A stretch of DNA of 64,000 nt from JALZKA01 sp963725035. Its GTDB lineage: Bacteria; Actinomycetota; Thermoleophilia; Solirubrobacterales; 70-9. Position 1 is the stretch's first letter, and every line of letters starts with the position of its first letter. The notes under the pieces are model-generated. The model made no database searches, was not told the origin of the DNA, and saw nothing but the letters and a program-made list of their open reading frames with translations. The position numbers and the translations under genes were made by a program. The stretch is taken from positions 256,330 to 320,329 of the forward strand of contig CAVRWX010000010.1 in assembly GCA_963725035.1 (NCBI GenBank), written 5' to 3'. Positions 33,364 through 42,303 of the stretch are shown piece by piece.

Positions 33364-34719
33364 TCATGCAAAACGCCTGAGTGCGAGGCGTGCAAGAACG
33401 GCGTAGGCCACGGTGATCGCGGCCAGGTGGAGAAGCGGCACGCCGATGCCGGGCGCGGAGGAGTCGAGCGCAGAGGTCATCGCGTCGAGCGACGGGTCGA
33501 AGGGGAAGAGCGCCCGGAAGATCTCGAGCGCCTTGTAAACGCCCCCGCTCACCGTGCCCGACGGCACGAGCGAGAGGAACGCGACCGGCAGGGAGATCAT
33601 GAACGCGAGGAGCGAGGACGCTCTCACCTCACGCGCGGCACCGCCGATCGCCGCGCCGAACGCGGCGAAGGCTGCGCCCCCGACGATGATCGCCAGGACG
33701 ATCAGGCCTATCCGCTCCCACGCGATCGAGACGAACGGCGTCAGCACGCCCAGCATCACGAGCGTCACGGCGATCGACGCGACCACCCCCAGCGCCAGCT
33801 TTTCGACCAGGAGCCCCGTCTGGCCGACCGAGCCTCGCGTGATGCGGGTGAACGCGTTCTCCTCGCGCTCGAGCGCGAGCGACCCGGCGACCAGAAGCAC
33901 GGTCACGAACATCAGCGTCACGGTCGCCGCGATGCCGATCGCGAACGAGCTCAGCGATGTCGAGGCGCCCGAGACCACCTCCTTGTCCACCGCGATCGGG
34001 CTCGACACCGCGCCCAGCAGAGGCAGCGCGAACTCCAGGTTGTCCTCGGCCGTCTCCGAGAACTCGATCACGCGCTGGAGCTCTTCCTGCTCTGCCGGCG
34101 GCAACCCCTCGGCGACGGAGGTGAGGATCTCGCTCGAGGCGGTGAGGCCCAGGATCTCGATCGAGTCGCCCAGCAACGGCACGGTGAAGGTCCCGCCCTC
34201 GATCAGGAGGTCGATGTAGGCCGCGGCCTGCTCGGAGATGCGCTGGGAGAGGATCAGGTTCGCCTCGGTGATCAGCGCCGAGATCCGGTCGTCGACCAGC
34301 TGCGCCTTCACCGGGTCGTCCTCGTTCACGAGCACCTCGACGGTGGGCTCCTCGGGATTGAGGGTGGTGAGAGAGCGCAATCGGTCCAGCAGGTCCTCGG
34401 GCAGGATGAGCGCGCCCAGCACCTCGCCGTCCTCGACCATCTGCTCTGCCTCTTCGCGCGAGTCGACGTCGACGCACTCGACCCGGTCGCAGAGCTGGCT
34501 GCGCGCCTCGGTGGCGCCGAACTCTTCCTCGCCGGCGCCGAGGTCGAAGCTCTCGCCCTCCGCCACCTCGTTCAAGAACGCGACCCGCGGCTTGCCCTCG
34601 TCGCCCGAGAGCGCGAAGCCGATCAGGATCCCGATCACGACGGGGTAGCCGATGAGAAGCGCCGTCACCAGCGGCGAGCGCCGCAGGATCTGGAGGTCCT
34701 TGAGGAGGAGCCAGCGCAT
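33364..34719 (-). CDS. ABC-2 type transporter permease
   Basis: 451 residues: an N-terminal helix (PLVTALLIGYPVVIGILIGFAL), a long extracytoplasmic domain of about 180 residues, and five or so C-terminal helices such as SFAIGIAATVTLMFVTVLLVAGSLAL and LIVLAIIVGGAAFAAFGAAIGG. This is the ABC-2/YhgE-like exporter architecture. The ATPase gene ends exactly where it begins, so the two form an export pair for a drug or lipid-type substrate that cannot be identified. Confidence 0.85.
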   Translation of the reverse strand: MRWLLLKDLQILRRSPLVTALLIGYPVVIGILIGFALSGDEGKPRVAFLNEVAEGESFDLGAGEEEFGATEARSQLCDRVECVDVDSREEAEQMVEDGEVLGALILPEDLLDRLRSLTTLNPEEPTVEVLVNEDDPVKAQLVDDRISALITEANLILSQRISEQAAAYIDLLIEGGTFTVPLLGDSIEILGLTASSEILTSVAEGLPPAEQEELQRVIEFSETAEDNLEFALPLLGAVSSPIAVDKEVVSGASTSLSSFAIGIAATVTLMFVTVLLVAGSLALEREENAFTRITRGSVGQTGLLVEKLALGVVASIAVTLVMLGVLTPFVSIAWERIGLIVLAIIVGGAAFAAFGAAIGGAAREVRASSLLAFMISLPVAFLSLVPSGTVSGGVYKALEIFRALFPFDPSLDAMTSALDSSAPGIGVPLLHLAAITVAYAVLARLALRRFA

Positions 34720-35448
34720 CTAGTGCCCGCGCTCCCGGAGGAAGGCGACGAACGCGGCCTCGAAGTCGCGGCCGCCGGCGTCGGGCACCGCGTCGTGGAG
34801 CTCCTGCGCAGTGCCTTCGAAGACGTTCTCGCCGTCGGCCAGGACGATGAGCCGGTTGCCGTAGCGCTCGGCCTCGACCAGGTGGTGGGTCGTGAAGATC
34901 ACCGTCGTGCCCTGGCCGGCGAGGCCAAGGACGAAGTCCCACAGGCGCTCGCGCTGGCGTGGGTCGAGCCCGGTCGACGGCTCGTCCAGGAGGAGCACCG
35001 CGGGCGCAGAGAGGAGCCCGATCGCGATGTTCACCCGCTGCTGGTTTCCGCCGGAGAGCGTGCCGATCTGATCGCCCCGCCGCTCGCGGAGTCCCGTCTG
35101 GTCGAGCATCCGCTCGACCGCATCGTCCACGTCGGGGCACTCCTCGAGGCGCGCGAAGAGGCGCAGGTTCTCCTCGACGGTGAGTCGCCGATAGAGCGCG
35201 GCCTGCTGGGGAACCCAACCGACCTCGCCGGGGACCGAGATCGAGCCCGAATCCGCCGCGCGAATCCCGGCCAGGATCGAGAGCAGCGTCGTCTTGCCGG
35301 CACCGTTCGGCCCGATGACCGCGAGGAGTTCGCCGGGCGCCGCCGTGAACGAGACGTCGCGGAGCGCGGGGCGGTCGCCGAAGGCATGGGCGACCCTGCT
35401 CACCTCCAGCACAGGAGTCGCAGGCGCTTGGGGGCTCGGGCCGCTCAT
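34720..35448 (-). CDS. ABC transporter ATP-binding protein
   Basis: 242 residues. Walker A IGPNGAGKTTLL, Q-loop VGWVPQQAALYRR, signature LSGGNQQR, Walker B VLLLDEPSTGLD and H-loop FTTHHL are all present. The set matches the DrrA/CcmA-like export ATPases. Directly precedes the permease gene with no gap. Confidence 0.95.
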   Translation of the reverse strand: MSGPSPQAPATPVLEVSRVAHAFGDRPALRDVSFTAAPGELLAVIGPNGAGKTTLLSILAGIRAADSGSISVPGEVGWVPQQAALYRRLTVEENLRLFARLEECPDVDDAVERMLDQTGLRERRGDQIGTLSGGNQQRVNIAIGLLSAPAVLLLDEPSTGLDPRQRERLWDFVLGLAGQGTTVIFTTHHLVEAERYGNRLIVLADGENVFEGTAQELHDAVPDAGGRDFEAAFVAFLRERGH

Positions 35449-35469
35449 GGCGGCGCGAACGCTAGACGG

Positions 35470-35709
35470 TTATCGAGTGGTGACGCGTTCGAGCGCGTCG
35501 ACGCGGTCCCGCGGGACCGTGCGCTTCAGCGCTCGGTTGCCAAGGACCTGGAAGCAGGCGCCGCAGAGGACGTCGCCGGCGGAGTTCTCCACGCCGAGGT
35601 CCGCTCGAACGGGTCGCTGGCAGTGCGAACAGCGCCCGTCCGGCGTCCCCTCGGATTTGACACCTCCAGATGTCATAACCCCTGAATCGGCCTCAGCGCC
35701 GTGACGCAT
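35470..35709 (-). CDS. Small zinc-ribbon protein
   Basis: 79 residues (or about 68 from the internal Met). Two CxxC pairs, CSHC and CGAC, about 24 residues apart form a probable treble-clef or ribbon zinc site; a basic tail RALKRTVPRDRVDALERV follows. No family recognised. It lies upstream of the ABC genes on the same strand. Confidence 0.5.
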   Translation of the reverse strand: MRHGAEADSGVMTSGGVKSEGTPDGRCSHCQRPVRADLGVENSAGDVLCGACFQVLGNRALKRTVPRDRVDALERVTTR

Positions 35710-35740
35710 TAGTCACAAGGGGTCACACATCCGTCCGCAT

Positions 35741-35764
35741 GGGTCAGACCCGAGGTCAGACCCC
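35741..35764. repeat. Second short repeat type: GGTCAGACC twice, 12-bp period
   Basis: Two GGTCAGACC units spaced by CGA, followed by CCC. The 12-bp period equals that of the GGTGCCAGGCAC repeat, and a remnant CTGGCACCGGGG of the latter follows at 35770-35782. Confidence 0.6.
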
Positions 35765-35805
35765 GTGCGCTGGCACCGGGGCCCGACCGTGCTTTGCTTC
35801 CTCTC

Positions 35806-36276
35806 ATGGCCAAGCGGAAGATCGAGTTCGACCAGGGGGATGTGCACCTCGCGGGCGTCCTCTTCGACAACGTGACGGCTGAGCCTGGGCGGTTCGAGCG
35901 CATGGGCAGCGCGAAACGCTGGCTGGTGATCGAGCCTGCGTCGGGAACGCCCGACGTTTCGATCGAGGTCAACGTCGGCGACGGCGATCCGGACGCCATG
36001 AACGTGATCGTCAACCAGACCGGCACCGAGCCCGGCAAGCCCGTCTACCCCGATCTCGCGGAGCGGGGTGCCAAGACGCCCTCCGGCTGGATCCTGATGG
36101 CCGACGTCGGCTGGGTGATCGCCTGGCGCGCACCAAAGGACACGACGCTCGATCAGGTGAGCGACTTCACGTTCCGCGCCACCAAGGCTGTCGCCGGCGA
36201 GCCCGATGACGGCCGCTGGGTCGCAAGGGTCATCAAGCGCGGCCCACGCCCGGGCTACACGAACCCGAAGATCTAA
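35806..36276 (+). CDS. Conserved-looking hypothetical protein, beta-rich
   Basis: 156 residues from ATG 35806. It starts AKRKIEFDQGDVHLAGVLFDN and has regular alternating strands (RWLVIEPASGTPDVSIEVNVGDG, GWILMADVGWVIAWRAP). No signal peptide, helix bundle or catalytic motif is visible. Codon use is like the neighbours. Function unknown; it ends next to a head-to-head repeat copy. Confidence 0.6.
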   Translation: MAKRKIEFDQGDVHLAGVLFDNVTAEPGRFERMGSAKRWLVIEPASGTPDVSIEVNVGDGDPDAMNVIVNQTGTEPGKPVYPDLAERGAKTPSGWILMADVGWVIAWRAPKDTTLDQVSDFTFRATKAVAGEPDDGRWVARVIKRGPRPGYTNPKI

Positions 36277-36282
36277 GCGCTT

Positions 36283-36307
36283 GGTGCCAGGCACGGTGCC
36301 TGGCACC
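36283..36307. repeat. Dispersed 25-bp repeat, copy 6 (head-to-head)
   Basis: Units in inverted order with TT and GGG flanks, between the hypothetical gene and the YmdB-like gene. The transcript would form a 12-bp hairpin just after the stop and could act as terminator. Confidence 0.9.
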
Positions 36308-36329
36308 GGGGCGAAGTAGCCTCGGCGAG

Positions 36330-37112
36330 GTGAGGTTCCTCTTCGTCGGCGATGTGGTGGGCAGCCCGGGGCGCAAGGGGCTTCGCGAGGCGATGCCGGG
36401 GCTCCTCGAGCAGCACTCGCCCGACCTCGCGATCGTGAACGGCGAGAACTCGGCCGGCGGGCTCGGCATCACGGACCGGACCGGGCGCGACCTCTTCGAG
36501 ATGGGCTTCGGCGTGATCACGCTCGGCAACCACACGTACCGCCGCAAGGAGGCCTACACCTACCTCGAGGAGGAAGAGCGCGCAATCCGCCCCGCGAACT
36601 TCATGACCTCGGCGCCGGGCAACGGGCACGTGATCGTCGAGGCGGGCGGGATGCGCGTCTGCGTCATCAACCTGATCGGCATGCTCCAGCTCCAGGCCGC
36701 ACGCTCGCCCTTCGTCGAAGCCGACGCTCTCCTAAGCCGCCTGGAAGGCGAGGCCGACGCCTTCATCGTCGACTTCCACGCCGAGGTCACGTCCGAGAAG
36801 GTCGCGATGGGCTGGCACCTGGACGGCCGCGCCGCCGCCGTCCTCGGCACCCACACCCACGTCCCCACCGCCGACGCCCGCGTCCTTCCCGGGGGCACCG
36901 CATATATCTCTGACGTCGGCATGACCGCGTCGCGCCAAAGCGTGCTCGGCGTCAAGTACCACCAGGCGCTCGAGGGCTTCAGAACCCATCTCCCCCAGCA
37001 CTTCGAAACCGCCGAAGAAGACGTGTGGGTCAACGCCGTCGTCGTCGAGGTAAACGAAAAGGGCCTCGCCGACTCGATCGAGCAGATCCTCGAGCCGGCG
37101 CCCGCAAGCTGA
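36330..37112 (+). CDS. YmdB-family metallophosphoesterase
   Basis: 260 residues from GTG 36330. It shows the TIGR00282/YmdB layout: FVGDVVGSPGRKGL, VNGENSAGG, TLGNHTYRRKE, VDFHAEVTSEK and GTHTHVPTADARVLPGGT. These supply Asp, Glu, Asn and His ligands for two metals. B. subtilis YmdB hydrolyses 2',3'- and 3',5'-cyclic nucleotides and affects biofilm and RNA decay. The usual TWDKKE is TYRRKE here. Single gene; a nested stem-loop follows. Confidence 0.85.
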   Translation: MRFLFVGDVVGSPGRKGLREAMPGLLEQHSPDLAIVNGENSAGGLGITDRTGRDLFEMGFGVITLGNHTYRRKEAYTYLEEEERAIRPANFMTSAPGNGHVIVEAGGMRVCVINLIGMLQLQAARSPFVEADALLSRLEGEADAFIVDFHAEVTSEKVAMGWHLDGRAAAVLGTHTHVPTADARVLPGGTAYISDVGMTASRQSVLGVKYHQALEGFRTHLPQHFETAEEDVWVNAVVVEVNEKGLADSIEQILEPAPAS

Positions 37113-37153
37113 ACGTCCGCCACTACGCCCGATAGGGCGTACTCCGGACGTTC
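37111..37153 (+). terminator. Nested inverted repeats after the YmdB-like gene
   Basis: Outer arms GAACGTCCG and CGGACGTTC enclose an inner hairpin TACGCCC-GATA-GGGCGTA. The right part also matches, on the minus strand, the core of the ~55-bp repeat seen at 18661 and 28139. Confidence 0.55.
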
Positions 37154-37165
37154 GCGCTGGGCGTT

Positions 37166-37190
37166 GGTGCCAGGCGCGATGCCTGGCACC
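37166..37190. repeat. Dispersed 25-bp repeat, copy 7 (head-to-head, diverged)
   Basis: Same layout as copies 6 and 8 with two substitutions in the centre (GGCGCGATGCC). It abuts the 3' end of the SRPBCC gene. Confidence 0.85.
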
Positions 37191-37193
37191 GGG

Positions 37194-37637
37194 TCACCTC
37201 TCGAGGAGCGCCTTCAGGTTCTGGAGGGTCTTCTTGGCCTGCTTCGTCGCCGGTGCGCCCGAGATGCCCTTCGCCGGAATCGAGAGCGGGCCGCCGGGAA
37301 GCTCGAAGTTGTTGTGGTAATCGAAGCGCGTGCCGCCGTTGCCGTTCTCGGACAGCTCGTAGCGGACGTGGGCCGCCGAACCTCCCGGGCCCTTCCCCTC
37401 CCAAACGGCCAGGTTGGGCTCATCAGCCTCGACGATCGACCACTTCACCTTGAAGCTGGGGCCGACGACGCGGAGCTTCTGCCGGAATGAGTCGCCCTGC
37501 TCAAGCTCGCCGCTTGGGGCGTCATAGACCTTCCGATGGGCCGTAACCCAGTCACCGAACCTGCGCGGATCCATGATCACCGCCCATACCTCTGAGGGCG
37601 GCGCGGCGATCTCGATTGATTCGTTAACTGCAGCCAC
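37194..37637 (-). CDS. SRPBCC/START-fold protein
   Basis: 147 residues of the polyketide-cyclase/START superfamily: ESIEIAAPPSEVWAVIMDPRRFGDWV at the N-terminus, then FDYHNNFELPGGPLS and a C-terminal helix TKQAKKTLQNLKALLER. Such domains bind hydrophobic ligands. No catalytic residue is recognisable. Divergent from gltB; a repeat copy lies at its 3' end. Confidence 0.75.
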   Translation of the reverse strand: MAAVNESIEIAAPPSEVWAVIMDPRRFGDWVTAHRKVYDAPSGELEQGDSFRQKLRVVGPSFKVKWSIVEADEPNLAVWEGKGPGGSAAHVRYELSENGNGGTRFDYHNNFELPGGPLSIPAKGISGAPATKQAKKTLQNLKALLER

Positions 37638-37696
37638 TTCGCGCGCAGTATGTCTGAGTAGCCATAACCAGGCTCCGGGTGATCTAGAATTTCAGC

Positions 37697-40600
37697 GTGG
37701 ACCGCCGCCCCCCCAAGGCGCGTCTGGAGCTGCGCGAGCCCCGGACCGCTGGTCTCTACGACCCTGCCCACGAGCACGATGGGTGTGGCGTGGCGTGCCT
37801 GGCGCGCCTTGACGGCGAGCCGATCCACGAGGTGATCGAGCGCGCGATCGCGACCCTGGACCTCCTGGAGCACCGCGGCGCAGCGGGCGCGGACGCCGAC
37901 ACGGGCGACGGCGCCGGCATCCTGATCCAGCTACCCCACGAGTTCTTCAAAGCGCGCGCGTCCGAGTTCGGCGTCGAGCCTGAAGACGTCCCCGGCCCCG
38001 GCGAGCTGGCGATCGCGGTGTGCTTCCTGCCCGCCGACCCGGAGCGCCGCCTGGAGCTCGGCCACCGCATCGAGGAGATGGTCCGCGCCGAGGGCCAGAT
38101 CCCGCTGGGCTCGCGCGAGGTCCCCGTCGACCCCAGCCAGTGCGGGCGCGTCGCTCACGAGGCGATGCCGACGATCCGCCAGCTCATGATCCGCCGCGGC
38201 CCCGACACGCGGGACGCCGACTCGTTCGAGCGCAAGCTCTACGTGATCCGCCGAACGCTCGAGCTCGAGACCTCCGAGGCGACCTTCCCCAGCTTCTCGG
38301 CGCGCACGATCGTCTACAAGGGCATGCTCACCGCCCCGCAGCTCTCGCGCTTTTACCCCGACCTTCGCGACCCGCTGATGAAGTCGGCGCTCGCGATCGT
38401 CCACTCGCGCTTCTCCACCAACACCTTCCCGAGCTGGAGCCTCGCCCACCCACACCGCATGTCCGCCCACAACGGCGAGATCAACACGCTTCAGGGCAAC
38501 ATCAACTGGATGCAGGCGCGCGAGGCGATCCTGCGCTCCGAGCTCTTCGGCGCCGACCTCCACCGCTGCCTACCGCTGGTCGCCCCGGGCACCTCAGACT
38601 CGCTCGCGTTCGACCACGTCTTCGAGCTCCTCTGCCTGGCGGGCCACTCGCTGCCCCACGCGGCGATGATGATGATCCCGCGGGCGCACGAGAACCGCGA
38701 CGGCGTCCCGCCCGAGATCGAGGGCTTCTACAACTACCACTCCCGCCTGATCGAGCCGTGGGACGGCCCCGCGGCGATCACCTTCACCGACGGCAAGGTC
38801 CTTGGCGCAACGCTCGACCGCAACGGGCTTCGCCCCGGCCGCTGGCTGATCACGCACGACGGCTGGGTCGCCGTCTCGTCCGAGGCCGGCTCGTTCCAGG
38901 TGCCCGACGAGAACGTCGCCTACCGCGGGCGCCTTCGCCCCGGCTCGATGTTCGTGGTCGACCTCGAGCAGGGCCGCGTCCTCGACGAGGGCGAGGCCGA
39001 GAGCGTCGTCGCCAACTCGTCGCCCTGGGGCGCGTGGGACGCCGCCCGCTCCGTCCGCCTGGACGAGCTGCCGCAGGCGAATCGCGCCGCGCCGCGCGCT
39101 CCCTCCTCCGAGGAGCTGAAGCGCCGCCAGCTCGCGTTCGGCTTCTCCCAAGAGGACCTCCGCGTCCTCCTCACGCCCATGGCGCGCGACGCCAGGGAGC
39201 CGACCGGCTCGATGGGGAACGACCTGGCGCTCGCCATGTTCTCCGAGCAGGCGCCGACCCTCTTCAGCTACTTCAAGCAGCGCTTTGCGCAGGTGACGAA
39301 CCCGGCGATCGACTCGGTCCGCGAGCACATCGTGATGAGCCTTCGCACCGGCCTGGGCCCCGAGTCGAACCTGCTCGAGCACGACTCCACGCCCGCGATG
39401 CAGCTGCTCCTCGACCGGCCCGTCGTCCAGAACGACGAGATGGCGATCCTGCGCGAGATGGACTGGGGCGACCTCAAGACGTGCGTCCTCGACATGACCT
39501 TCCGGGTCGCCGACGGCGACCGCTCCATGGAGGGCGCGCTCGACCGCGTCTGCGACGACGCCTCGAAGGCGATCCGCGACGGCGCGACGATCCTGGTCCT
39601 CTCCGACCGGCGGGTCGACGAGCAGAACGCGGCGATCCCATCGCTCCTCGCCACATCGGCCGTCCACCAGCACCTCGTCCGCACCGGCGACCGCGTCCAC
39701 GCGGGCTTGGCGGTCGAGACCGGCGAGGCCCGCGAGATCCACCACGTAGCGGCGCTGATCGGCTACGGCGCGTCGGTCGTCAACCCGTACCTCATGCTCG
39801 ACACGGTCGCCGACCTCGCCGCGCGCGGCGAGGTCCCGGACATGAAGCCGGAGGAGGCGCGCGAGCGCATCGTCAAGGCGATCGGAACCGGGCTCTTGAA
39901 AGTGCTCTCGAAGATGGGCATCTCGACCATCGGCTCCTACAACGCCGCGCAGATCTTCGAGGCGGTGGGGCTCGAGAAGGGCCTCGTCGACCGCCACTTC
40001 ACCGGCACCTCTTCCTCGATCGGCGGCGTCGGGATGACGCAGCTCGCCCACGAGGCGCAGCAGCGCCACGCCCGCGCCTGGCCGAAGGCGCACGGCCTCA
40101 GCCGCGCCCGCCACGTCGAGCAGGCGCTCCTGCCCGCCGCGCACGAGGAGATCCTGCCCCAGGGCGGCGTCTACGCGTGGCGGCGCGACGGCGAGCGCCA
40201 CATGTGGGACCCCGAGACGATCTCGGCCCTGCAGCGCGCCTCCACAGGCAACGGGGACGCCGGCGAGCACTACTCCGTCTTCAGCCAGCGCGTGAACGAG
40301 GAGAACGCCCAACACGGACTGATCCGCGGGCTGCTCAAGCCCACCGCAGTCGGCGAGCCGGTGCCGCTTTCAGAAGTCGAGGACATCAAGACGATCGCGC
40401 ACCGCTTCGCAACGGGCGCGATGAGCCTCGGCGCGCTCGGGCCCGAGGCGCACGAGACGCTCGCGATCGCGATGAACCGGATCGGCGGGCGCTCCAACTC
40501 GGGCGAGGGCGGCGAGGACCCGCGCCGCTACACGCCGGACCCCAACGGCGACTGGCGCCGCTCGGCGATCAAGCAGGTCGCCTCCGGGCGCTTCGGCGTG

Positions 40601-42289
40601 ACCGCCCACTACCTCGCGAACGCCGATCAGATCCAGATCAAGATCGCCCAGGGCGCGAAGCCCGGCGAGGGCGGCCAGCTGCCCGGCCACAAGGTCGACG
40701 AGTACATCGCGCTGCACCGCTACTCGACCCCCGGCGTCGAGCTGATCTCGCCCCCGCCCCACCACGACATCTACTCGATCGAGGACCTGAAGCAGCTGAT
40801 CTACGACCTGCGCACCTCGAATCCCAAGGCGACCGTCTCGGTGAAGCTCGCCTCGGAGGTCGGGGTGGGCACGGTCGCCGCGGGCGTCGTCAAGGCAGGC
40901 GCCGACCACGTGGTGATCGCCGGGCACGACGGCGGCACCGGCGCTTCGCCGCTCTCGTCGATCCAGTCGGCGGGCGTGCCGTGGGAGATCGGCCTGGCCG
41001 AGACGCAGCAGACGCTGCTCGAGAACGACCTGCGCTCGCGCGTGATCCTGCAGACGGACGGCCAGATGCGCACCGGCCGCGACGTCGTCATCGCCGCGCT
41101 CCTTGGCGCCGACGAGTACGGCTTCTCGACCGCTCCCCTGATCGTGACCGGCTGCATCATGATGCGCGTCTGCCACCTCAACACTTGCCCGGTCGGAGTC
41201 GCGACCCAGGACCCCCAGCTCCGCGCCCGCTTCACCGGCCAGCCCGAGCACGTCGTGAACTACCTCTACCTCGTCGCCGAGGAGGTGCGCCAGATCCTCG
41301 CCGAGCTGGGCGTCCGCTCGCTCTCCGAGCTGGTCGGCCAGGTCCAGCACCTCGAGCCGGGCGAGGCGATCGCCCACTGGAAGGCCCACGGCGTCGACCT
41401 CTCAGGCCTCTTGGCGGACGTCGCGGAGCCCAACGAGGTCTCGCACTTCGTTCCCGAGGACGTGCCGAAGCGCGAGGACCTCGACCCGCTCGGCTTCGTC
41501 GCCGAGGCGGGCGAGGCGATCCGCGAAGGGCGCCCGATCAAGGTCGCCCGCGACATCCTGAACTGCCACCGCGCGATCGGCGGCATCCTCTCGCACGAGG
41601 TCGTGACCGCGCACGGGCCCGGCGGGCTCCCCGAGGAGACCGTGAAGCTCCACCTCCGCGGCTCTGCGGGGCAGAGCCTGGGCGCCTGGCTCGCCGCCGG
41701 GATCTCGATCGACCTGCGCGGCGAGGCGAACGACTACGTGGGCAAGGGCCTCTCGGGCGGCATCATCTCGGTGCGCCCGCCGGACGCGGCGACCTACCCG
41801 GCCGAGGACAACGTGATCATCGGCAACGTCGCCCTCTACGGCGCGACCGCAGGCCGCGCGTTCTTCCGCGGCCGCGCCGGCGAGCGCTTCGCGGTGCGCA
41901 ACTCGGGCGCGCGTGCCGTCGTCGAGGGCGTGGGCGACCACGGCTGCGAGTACATGACCGGCGGCTGCGTCGCGGTGATCGGCCCCACGGGCTACAACTT
42001 CGCCGCGGGGATGACCGGCGGCACCGCCTATGTCTGGGACCCGCGCAAGCGCTTCCCCGGCCTCTGCAACCACGACCTCGTCGACCTGGAGGAGTTGACC
42101 GAGGAGGACCGCTCGGAGCTCCGCGACCTCCTGGTCGAGCACCACGCGCGGACCGGTTCGGCCGTCGCCGAGCGGATCCTCGCCAGCTACGCCGAGACCG
42201 CGGACGTGTTCGTGAAGGTGATGCCGCGTGAGTACAAGCGCGTGATCGAGGAGCGAAAGAAGCTCGCCTCGGTCGAGGTCACCGCTTAA
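37697..42289 (+). CDS. gltB: Glutamate synthase (NADPH) large subunit
   Basis: 1530 residues, full length. The N-terminal class II amidotransferase domain has its catalytic cysteine in HDGCGVAC; the short stretch before it is presumably removed. The FMN-binding synthase domain contains GGRSNSGEGGEDP and DGGTGASPLSS, the 3Fe-4S cysteines lie in CHLNTCPVG, and the C-terminal beta-helix has EGVGDHGCEYMTGG. It transfers the glutamine amide to 2-oxoglutarate. Start at GTG 37697. gltD follows after 14 bases. Confidence 0.97.
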   Translation: MDRRPPKARLELREPRTAGLYDPAHEHDGCGVACLARLDGEPIHEVIERAIATLDLLEHRGAAGADADTGDGAGILIQLPHEFFKARASEFGVEPEDVPGPGELAIAVCFLPADPERRLELGHRIEEMVRAEGQIPLGSREVPVDPSQCGRVAHEAMPTIRQLMIRRGPDTRDADSFERKLYVIRRTLELETSEATFPSFSARTIVYKGMLTAPQLSRFYPDLRDPLMKSALAIVHSRFSTNTFPSWSLAHPHRMSAHNGEINTLQGNINWMQAREAILRSELFGADLHRCLPLVAPGTSDSLAFDHVFELLCLAGHSLPHAAMMMIPRAHENRDGVPPEIEGFYNYHSRLIEPWDGPAAITFTDGKVLGATLDRNGLRPGRWLITHDGWVAVSSEAGSFQVPDENVAYRGRLRPGSMFVVDLEQGRVLDEGEAESVVANSSPWGAWDAARSVRLDELPQANRAAPRAPSSEELKRRQLAFGFSQEDLRVLLTPMARDAREPTGSMGNDLALAMFSEQAPTLFSYFKQRFAQVTNPAIDSVREHIVMSLRTGLGPESNLLEHDSTPAMQLLLDRPVVQNDEMAILREMDWGDLKTCVLDMTFRVADGDRSMEGALDRVCDDASKAIRDGATILVLSDRRVDEQNAAIPSLLATSAVHQHLVRTGDRVHAGLAVETGEAREIHHVAALIGYGASVVNPYLMLDTVADLAARGEVPDMKPEEARERIVKAIGTGLLKVLSKMGISTIGSYNAAQIFEAVGLEKGLVDRHFTGTSSSIGGVGMTQLAHEAQQRHARAWPKAHGLSRARHVEQALLPAAHEEILPQGGVYAWRRDGERHMWDPETISALQRASTGNGDAGEHYSVFSQRVNEENAQHGLIRGLLKPTAVGEPVPLSEVEDIKTIAHRFATGAMSLGALGPEAHETLAIAMNRIGGRSNSGEGGEDPRRYTPDPNGDWRRSAIKQVASGRFGVTAHYLANADQIQIKIAQGAKPGEGGQLPGHKVDEYIALHRYSTPGVELISPPPHHDIYSIEDLKQLIYDLRTSNPKATVSVKLASEVGVGTVAAGVVKAGADHVVIAGHDGGTGASPLSSIQSAGVPWEIGLAETQQTLLENDLRSRVILQTDGQMRTGRDVVIAALLGADEYGFSTAPLIVTGCIMMRVCHLNTCPVGVATQDPQLRARFTGQPEHVVNYLYLVAEEVRQILAELGVRSLSELVGQVQHLEPGEAIAHWKAHGVDLSGLLADVAEPNEVSHFVPEDVPKREDLDPLGFVAEAGEAIREGRPIKVARDILNCHRAIGGILSHEVVTAHGPGGLPEETVKLHLRGSAGQSLGAWLAAGISIDLRGEANDYVGKGLSGGIISVRPPDAATYPAEDNVIIGNVALYGATAGRAFFRGRAGERFAVRNSGARAVVEGVGDHGCEYMTGGCVAVIGPTGYNFAAGMTGGTAYVWDPRKRFPGLCNHDLVDLEELTEEDRSELRDLLVEHHARTGSAVAERILASYAETADVFVKVMPREYKRVIEERKKLASVEVTA

Positions 42290-42303
42290 CTAGCGGGGTT
42301 CTA

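Noticed and set aside
33226..35685. 819-codon plus-strand frame
   Set aside because: Antisense to the ABC permease and ATPase genes, which carry complete family motifs.
38020..42231. 1403-codon open frame overlapping gltB
   Set aside because: Same strand, other frame as gltB; extreme Arg/Pro composition typical of high-GC shadow frames.
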